This document shows positions 22,275-26,359 of a stretch of DNA of 26,359 bases, piece after piece. Below the pieces are notes generated by a model, which worked only from the letters and a program-made list of their open reading frames with translations, was not told the DNA's origin and ran no database searches. The translations under genes were made by a program, and so were the position numbers. The DNA is taken from the NCBI GenBank assembly GCA_002406115.1, contig DHNC01000034.1, forward strand, positions 1-26,359. Direction: 5' to 3'. Within the stretch, counting starts at the first letter, position 1. The number at the start of each line of letters is the position of its first letter. The stretch comes from Christensenella sp. UBA4626 (GTDB lineage Bacteria; Bacillota; Clostridia; Christensenellales; UBA1242).

Positions 22275-22853
22275 TTATTTTTTAACAACAACTTGGCTGT
22301 ATCTTATCACTTTGCCATTGTAGGTAAAGCCTTTATAGCACTCTTTCACAATGTCGCCAGACTCAAAATCCGGTGCATCCTCAGTGTCGATTGCTTGGTG
22401 CAAATCTGGGTTAAACTTGCCAGTTGCATCAATTGTTTCAACACCCATTTTGTGGAGTGTATCCAAAATGCCTTTTTCGATAAATTGAATGCCGATAAGT
22501 GTGTTTTTGTCGGTTATCATGGCAGTTGCCATTTTAAAACTGTCAAGTGCTGGCAAGAACTGAGTTATTGCATCCATAAAGCCGTCCTGCCTTGCGTCGC
22601 CCAGTGCGGTAACCATACGTTTGCGGTAGTTGTCAAACTCGGCTTGCACACGTTGAAGTTGATTTAAGTAGTCGGTTTTGTCTTCGCAACAACTGCAATT
22701 TTCTGTTTCGCAAGTTTGGCTAGCGCAGTTGCAGTCTTCGTTGCATTTTTCTGTTTCGCAAGTGCAATTTTCCTCACAAGTGCAGTTTTCGCCGCAATCG
22801 CAATTTTGCTCGCACTCGCAATCGTTTTCATGTTCGTGTTTGTGTTTAGCCAC
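22275..22853 (-). CDS. grpE: Nucleotide exchange factor GrpE with a Cys-rich N-terminal extension
   Basis: A 192-residue partner of DnaK that releases ADP. From residue 60 on it is ordinary GrpE: YLNQLQRVQAEFDNYRKRM, a long helix, FLPALDSFKMA, GIQFIEKGILDTLHKMGVE, FNPDLHQAID and YNGKVIRYSQVVV. The first 59 residues are not ordinary: MAKHKHEHEND is followed by 15 cysteines (12, 14, 18, 20, 24, 26, 30, 32, 37, 41, 43, 48, 53, 55, 56), mostly CxC and CxxxC spaced with E, N, D and T, metallothionein-like. Two TCETE(N/K)C units come from a repeated DNA block (22695-22715 and 22743-22763). The GTG start at 22853 has AGGAGG 5 bases upstream. hrcA overlaps it by 8 bases. The frame is continuous, so this is not a frameshift artefact. 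Confidence 0.95.
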   Translation of the reverse strand: MAKHKHEHENDCECEQNCDCGENCTCEENCTCETEKCNEDCNCASQTCETENCSCCEDKTDYLNQLQRVQAEFDNYRKRMVTALGDARQDGFMDAITQFLPALDSFKMATAMITDKNTLIGIQFIEKGILDTLHKMGVETIDATGKFNPDLHQAIDTEDAPDFESGDIVKECYKGFTYNGKVIRYSQVVVKK

Positions 22854-23880
22854 TATTGCCTCCTTTTATGTTGTCAATCTGGTTTACAATAAATTTCAAC
22901 GCAGCCGCCACATTAGCGTAGTCCACACGTTTTGGCCCCACCAAGGCAAGGCTTGCGATTGGCACCCCGTTGATAACAATCGGTGCACTCATCATCATGC
23001 CGCCTTTCAACTTGCTGTCGGTTGAATTTTCGCCTATCGTAAAGTTGAGGTCGTTGGTGTCGGTTTTTACCACGTCAATGATATTGTCCGCATCTTGCAA
23101 GAACTCAAACACGTCCTTTGCCTCGTCCAAATCGGATTTTGTTGCACCGTCCAACATTTTGGTTGGGTTTTCGTTTGACACGTCACATTTGGTTTGAATA
23201 ACTTGAATGAGGGCATTTGCAACACCGTCAATCAACTCTTTAAAACTCAAAATCTGACTGCCAGCCGACAAGCAAACCGAATTGATGTTTTCAATCATAT
23301 ACCCGATTGTCTTGCCTTTGAAATGCTTGGTTAAATAGTCCCCCGCCTCAATGCAGGCGCTGCGGTCGATGTTGCTGTCCAAAGCCATGTTGTCGTCAAT
23401 GATGCCGGCGTTTGTTTCCACCAACAACAATGCGTCCTTTTGAATGAGCGGTATGATTTGAATGTTTTCAATTTCCAAATTGCTTAGCCCGTGCTGAACC
23501 AACACCGCCGGATAGTTTGTTGCCTTGCTTAGCCTTTTTGCCAATGTTGACAAAGTGCTTATCAAACTCAAAGACCTGTTTTCATAATTGGATTGCACCT
23601 TTTTGATTGAGTCGTAATCCAATTTGTTGCTGCTTAACATACTTTCAACATACTCTTTGTAAGCCAATGCTGTTGGCACTCGCCCGCCAGAGGTGTGAAG
23701 TTGTTTGAAATAGCCCATGCTTTCAAGTGCGTTGAGTTCGTTTCGCAAGGTGGCAGAACTGATATCTTTAAAATGTTCGTTAAGCCCACCACTCGTTACC
23801 GGCTGTGCGTTTTTGATAAAACTGTCAACCGCAACCAATATGATTTGATGCTTACGCTTGTTTTTTTCGTCTGCGTTCAC
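22846..23880 (-). CDS. hrcA: Heat-inducible transcription repressor HrcA
   Basis: A 344-residue repressor that binds CIRCE and represses its own operon; GroE-type chaperones activate it in other Bacillota. The N-terminal winged helix shows RKHQIILVAVDSFIKNAQPVTSGGLNE and SSATLRNELNALESMGYFKQLHTSGGRVPT (about 9-67), a very typical start. The C-terminal half has the family MMSAPIVINGVPIASLALVGPKRVDYANVAAAL. It starts with GTG at 23880 (ribosome site GAAGGTG); the ATG two bases upstream is followed at once by TGA. It is first in the hrcA-grpE-dnaK-dnaJ operon. Confidence 0.97.
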   Translation of the reverse strand: MNADEKNKRKHQIILVAVDSFIKNAQPVTSGGLNEHFKDISSATLRNELNALESMGYFKQLHTSGGRVPTALAYKEYVESMLSSNKLDYDSIKKVQSNYENRSLSLISTLSTLAKRLSKATNYPAVLVQHGLSNLEIENIQIIPLIQKDALLLVETNAGIIDDNMALDSNIDRSACIEAGDYLTKHFKGKTIGYMIENINSVCLSAGSQILSFKELIDGVANALIQVIQTKCDVSNENPTKMLDGATKSDLDEAKDVFEFLQDADNIIDVVKTDTNDLNFTIGENSTDSKLKGGMMMSAPIVINGVPIASLALVGPKRVDYANVAAALKFIVNQIDNIKGGNSG

Positions 23881-23904
23881 ATTTCACCTTCTTTTTTTAT
23901 TTTT

Positions 23905-23931
23905 TTAGCACTCTTATTATTTGATTGCTAA
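23905..23931. promoter_or_regulatory. CIRCE operator of the heat-shock operon
   Basis: TTAGCACTC-N9-GATTGCTAA. The left half is perfect and the right half has one change from GAGTGCTAA. It lies just downstream of the hrcA -10 box, as usual. Confidence 0.93.
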
Positions 23932-23935
23932 CTCT

Positions 23936-23964
23936 ATTTTATGCACACTGCTAACAAATGTCAA
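23936..23964 (-). promoter_or_regulatory. hrcA operon promoter
   Basis: On minus, TTGACA (23964-23959), 17 bases, TAAAAT (23941-23936), followed by the CIRCE. Confidence 0.9.
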
Positions 23965-24053
23965 CTAAATTTGTCAAAAAAATAAAAAAATTTTTAACAT
24001 TTATTGTAAAAATATGTTTATTAAGGAAAATACTATTCCAAACAAACAAAAAT

Positions 24054-24148
24054 CCCGTGCCCCCTTACATATGATTGGTTAATAGTCCTAATTCTCGTGT
24101 CCTCTTGTGTTATTCTAAATGAACCAAAATCTCGTGTCCCATACGGGG
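24054..24148 (+). repeat. Degenerate copies of the foldback repeat end
   Basis: CCCGTGCCCCCTTACAT at 24054, CTCGTGTCCTCTTGTG at 24094 and CTCGTGTCCCATACGGGG at 24131 resemble the CTCGTGTCCCCTTGTG start of R2 at 24201. They look like decayed or truncated ends. Confidence 0.6.
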
Positions 24149-24149
24149 T

Positions 24150-24175
24150 CCCCTAAAAACAATTGTTTTTTGGGG
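24150..24175. repeat. 26-base near-perfect palindrome
   Basis: CCCC-T-AAAAACAATTGTTTTT-T-GGGG is symmetric except for one T-T pair. It could act as a bidirectional terminator or an element end. Confidence 0.75.
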
Positions 24176-24202
24176 CGGTTGTCTGGGGAAGTCCGATTGC
24201 CT

Positions 24203-24259
24203 CGTGTCCCCTTGTGAGGGGAAGGCTGGTACGAGTTCACGAGTACCAAAGGGTAGTTA
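24203..24259 (+). repeat. Foldback repeat family, copy R2
   Basis: CGTGTCCCCTTGTGAGGGGA, AGGCTGGT, inner stem GGTAC/GTACC, then ACCAAAGGGTAGTTA. Forms the left arm of a foldback with R3. Confidence 0.88.
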
Positions 24260-24304
24260 CAATAACATCCTTATTTAAAAGCCAAATAAATGAGGACTTA
24301 AATA

Positions 24305-24361
24305 AACTACCCTTTGGTGTTCATTACATTCACACCAACCTTCCCCTCACAAGGGGACACG
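24305..24361 (-). repeat. Foldback repeat family, copy R3 (inverted)
   Basis: Read on minus: CGTGTCCCCTTGTGAGGGGA, AGGTTGGT, inner stem GGTGT/ACACC, then ACCAAAGGGTAGTT. One base differs from R2 in the 28-base outer block. R2 and R3 flank 45 bases that carry their own TCCTTATTT/AAATAAATGAGGA inverted repeat. Confidence 0.88.
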
Positions 24362-24388
24362 TGATATGTAGTTTGCTATACCTCTTCT

Positions 24389-24470
24389 GTCATCCTGAGC
24401 GGAGCGAATGACCTGAACAATTTTCGTTAGAAAATTTTCAGATCCTAGCGTAGCCGAAGGATCTCGGGAT
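24389..24470. repeat. REP-like TCATCCTGAGC...GAAGGATCTC element
   Basis: GTCATCCTGAGCGGAGCGAA, an inner AATTTTC hairpin (AGAAAATTTTC), and CCGAAGGATCTCGGGATAAA. I recognise this as a type of intergenic repeat seen in many bacterial genomes. Confidence 0.7.
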
Positions 24471-24528
24471 AAAAGATAAGCCTTTGCGAAGCATGGAGAT
24501 GTTTCGACTTCGTTGCACTACGCACACT

Positions 24529-24640
24529 TATGAACTCGTAAACTCGTTATTCATGTGTTTTGCTTCGTTGCACTTCGCTCAACATATGAACTCGTAAACT
24601 CGTTATTCATGTGTTTTGCTTCGTTGCACTTCGCTCAACA
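24529..24640. repeat. Tandem repeat, two identical 56-base units
   Basis: Units at 24529-24584 and 24585-24640 are identical (TATGAACTCGTAAACTCG... to ...CTTCGCTCAACA). The preceding GTTTCGACTTCGTTGCACTA at 24511 is a decayed partial unit. Reversed, the unit end reads TGTTGAGCGAAGTGCAACGA, akin to the common TGAGCGAAG intergenic repeats. Confidence 0.9.
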
Positions 24641-24648
24641 TGACATAT

Positions 24649-24678
24649 AAAAAAAGTGCTAACTGAGGTCAACACTTT
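24649..24678 (-). terminator. Terminator overlapping the surface-protein stop codon
   Basis: On minus, AAAGTG-T-TGAC / GTTA-G-CACTTT with a short loop, followed by TTTT. The last five codons and the TAG stop lie inside the stem-loop. Confidence 0.82.
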
Positions 24679-26359
24679 CTACCAATATTTCCATAAATAT
24701 ACTATTGCCGCCGAATAGGTTGGATACGCTTGAATAGTCTATTGCAAATGATTGCATCAGATATTTTGTCGTAGGCGTATCTGCTGTGGCAGGCTCAAAC
24801 ATTACATTTTTGCCGCTATTATTTCGATAATAATACCAGCCGTCACTATCATAAACAAAGCCATTTGTGTCGGCAGTTGGTGCGGTCATGCCAGAGATTG
24901 ATGAAGTGAGCAACACTTTGCCAGTTGCTGTTGCGGCGTAGAAATTAACTTTATATCTCACACCAAATGATGAACCTAAATCTTCATTTTTCAAAAGCAA
25001 TTTAAGTTGATTTGTTGCTCCGTCTATTTCTGCACCCGCTGCAAATGCCCCTGCGCCTTGGTTTGTGTAAAATTTACCTTCAACAAGGTCGTACATACCA
25101 AGCACACCGCTTGCATTTTTTGCCGGAACAAAATTGCGCACCATAACACTTTCACTGTACATTGTAAAACTGTAAAATCTTACCAACAGGTTCGCACCAT
25201 AATAATCAGCTTTTAAATGAAATAAGTGTATATTTTCAGTTGTTAATGTCGAATCCGAATATGTTAAAGTTCCATTCCCTAAATTTGAATTTAAAATAGC
25301 AGTTGTTTCATTATAAGAATAATCAAAATTAAATGTGTAATAATTTTCTATTGTTGGGAAATCGTCTACAATTGAAGTAGATGCCGAACCAGTTCCTGCC
25401 CAAAAACTACCACGAGTCGCCATTAAACCAACAAAGTTGCTATAATGATCACCTGAGCCAAAAAGATAGTTATCTGCACTAGTGGTTGGTCTTTGGAAAT
25501 ATGATTTGCCAACAAATCTCATATTAGAAGTTGGTTTAATCCCAGTGTCAAATTTTTGATTGCCGTCACTTTGCAAATACTCCAATTGAGTGTAGCCTGC
25601 TGGCAAGTCTGAGGTTGTAACCTTGTTGTTTGTTTTGTTGCTGTCGTAGGCAAGGTCAACGCCCGCACCTGCCATTGTTTCCGCCCCAGCGGTGAATGTC
25701 CCGCTTCCAGCGTTTGTATAGAATTTATCTTCCACAACATCATACATTCCAACGACATTATCACTTTCACGTTTTGCTGGAATAAAGTTACGAACCAAAA
25801 CATTTCCATCATAAAATTTGCAACTATACATTTTTGTTTCTGAAAATTCACCAGCAACACCATAACGATTTCCCGCAAACATAAAAATTGATAAATTTAT
25901 ATTTTCTGCACCTGTTCTGTCAACTGTCGAAGAGTTTAATAATGCTGACTTACTATAAATTTTGTATTCAGTTCCGTTCAAAATTGCTCTTTGATAAGCA
26001 TTTAAACTTATCGCAATGTAATAAGCATATGAACCTGTGCATACATATCCGCCAGAGTAACGATTAAGTTGATACTCTACACCTGCACCTCTGGACGCAC
26101 CAAAAATTTCAGCCGGAGTTTCAGATTTTATTTCAAATTCTATGTCATAATTTAATGTATCACTTGGATAAACACCAGTATCAAAATACTGGGTGCCGGT
26201 ACTTTCAATATACTCCAACTGGGTGTAGCCGGTTGGAAGGGATTTGGAAAGCATGGTTTGGGTGCCGTTGATGTCCTCTTGATAAACATTTAAGTTGGCG
26301 TCGCTGGTTTTGATAACTGTTGATATGGTTTTTGTGTTGCCACTTGTGTCGGTGAACCA
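24659..26359 (-). CDS. Large surface-type protein with two GYTQLEY repeats (5' end outside window)
   Basis: The frame is open to the window edge, giving 566 residues of a longer protein; the internal ATG at 26254 is not the real start. The first 35 residues (WFTDTSGNTKTISTV...) resemble the end of a short extracellular repeat of the InlB/Flg_new kind. Two copies of a domain of about 200 residues follow, each starting LP-GYTQLEYI/LQS and ending VRNFIPAK or VRNFVPAK, then (V/L)GMYD-V-KFYTN-G-G-F-AGAE. These are beta-rich, concanavalin/LamG-like by pattern, and common in gut Firmicutes surface and phage proteins. A third, different beta domain of about 110 residues ends ILVESVDLS. There is no LPXTG motif or membrane anchor at the C-terminus, so attachment must come from elsewhere or it is secreted. 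Codon and base usage are less AT-biased than the neighbouring gaps. Confidence 0.82.
   Translation of the reverse strand, partial: WFTDTSGNTKTISTVIKTSDANLNVYQEDINGTQTMLSKSLPTGYTQLEYIESTGTQYFDTGVYPSDTLNYDIEFEIKSETPAEIFGASRGAGVEYQLNRYSGGYVCTGSYAYYIAISLNAYQRAILNGTEYKIYSKSALLNSSTVDRTGAENINLSIFMFAGNRYGVAGEFSETKMYSCKFYDGNVLVRNFIPAKRESDNVVGMYDVVEDKFYTNAGSGTFTAGAETMAGAGVDLAYDSNKTNNKVTTSDLPAGYTQLEYLQSDGNQKFDTGIKPTSNMRFVGKSYFQRPTTSADNYLFGSGDHYSNFVGLMATRGSFWAGTGSASTSIVDDFPTIENYYTFNFDYSYNETTAILNSNLGNGTLTYSDSTLTTENIHLFHLKADYYGANLLVRFYSFTMYSESVMVRNFVPAKNASGVLGMYDLVEGKFYTNQGAGAFAAGAEIDGATNQLKLLLKNEDLGSSFGVRYKVNFYAATATGKVLLTSSISGMTAPTADTNGFVYDSDGWYYYRNNSGKNVMFEPATADTPTTKYLMQSFAIDYSSVSNLFGGNSIFMEILVESVDLS

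Larger units (their letters stand above)
23965..24658. other. Non-coding repeat cluster between hrcA and the surface protein
   Basis: 694 bases without any credible gene, made largely of repeats: four degenerate CTCGTGTCC ends, a long palindrome, the R2-R3 foldback, a REP-like TCATCCTGAGC element and a 56-base tandem repeat, each listed separately. Confidence 0.8.

Noticed and set aside
24203..24361. CRISPR array in the repeat cluster
   Set aside because: Repeats are inverted and hairpin-containing, with no regular spacers and no cas genes.

Overview
This window comes from a low-GC Bacillota (Firmicutes) genome, most likely an uncultured Clostridia-type gut anaerobe. The main pointers are dnaG, rpoD and a C4 zinc-ribbon gene in one operon, hrcA-grpE-dnaK-dnaJ under a CIRCE operator, a Bacillota-type LexA box on dinB, a zinc-binding bacterial L28, FakA next to an Asp23-family protein, and AT-rich intergenic DNA. 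The exact lineage is inference. It is mostly core chromosome; no phage, plasmid, CRISPR or intact transposase gene was found.

Layout. 41-2868 (minus): a CrtO-like membrane acyltransferase, a metallophosphoesterase, rsmH, and a small membrane protein in the ftsL position, so the division cluster starts here without mraZ. 3030-3801 (plus): a conserved unknown protein followed by the relic tail of a lost paralogue. 3918-6508: engB (minus) diverges from SOS-controlled dinB (plus), followed by a small membrane-anchored lytic transglycosylase. 6879-12172 (minus): a tight operon of dnaG, a truncated sigma-like protein, rpoD, a zinc-ribbon coiled-coil protein and a YkvI-like transporter. 12535-14476 (minus): cysS and a SHOCT membrane protein. 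14703-14909 (plus): tRNA-Val and tRNA-Gly. 15144-15380 (minus): a small Lys/Cys-rich protein. 15668-17664 (minus): an Asp23-family protein and fakA. 18009-18408 (plus): rpmB and a duplicated stack of terminators. 18748-23880 (minus): the heat-shock operon. 23965-24645: a cluster of non-coding repeats. 24659-26359 (minus): the C-terminal part of a repeat-containing surface protein that runs off the window.

How the genes work together. The dnaG-rpoD operon joins replication priming to housekeeping transcription and carries a second protein that resembles RpoD regions 1.2-2 but has no region 3 or 4. The heat-shock operon has its repressor gene first, and its GrpE carries a metallothionein-like cysteine-rich head. 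A structured repeat element lies between grpE and dnaK.

Most worth a second look: the sigma region-2-only protein, the 15-cysteine extension of GrpE, the paralogue relic whose tail differs only synonymously, the Cys-rich peptide behind a TACATTTGTA palindrome, two likely leaderless genes (engB and the transglycosylase), and the foldback repeat family whose inner stem varies but stays paired.
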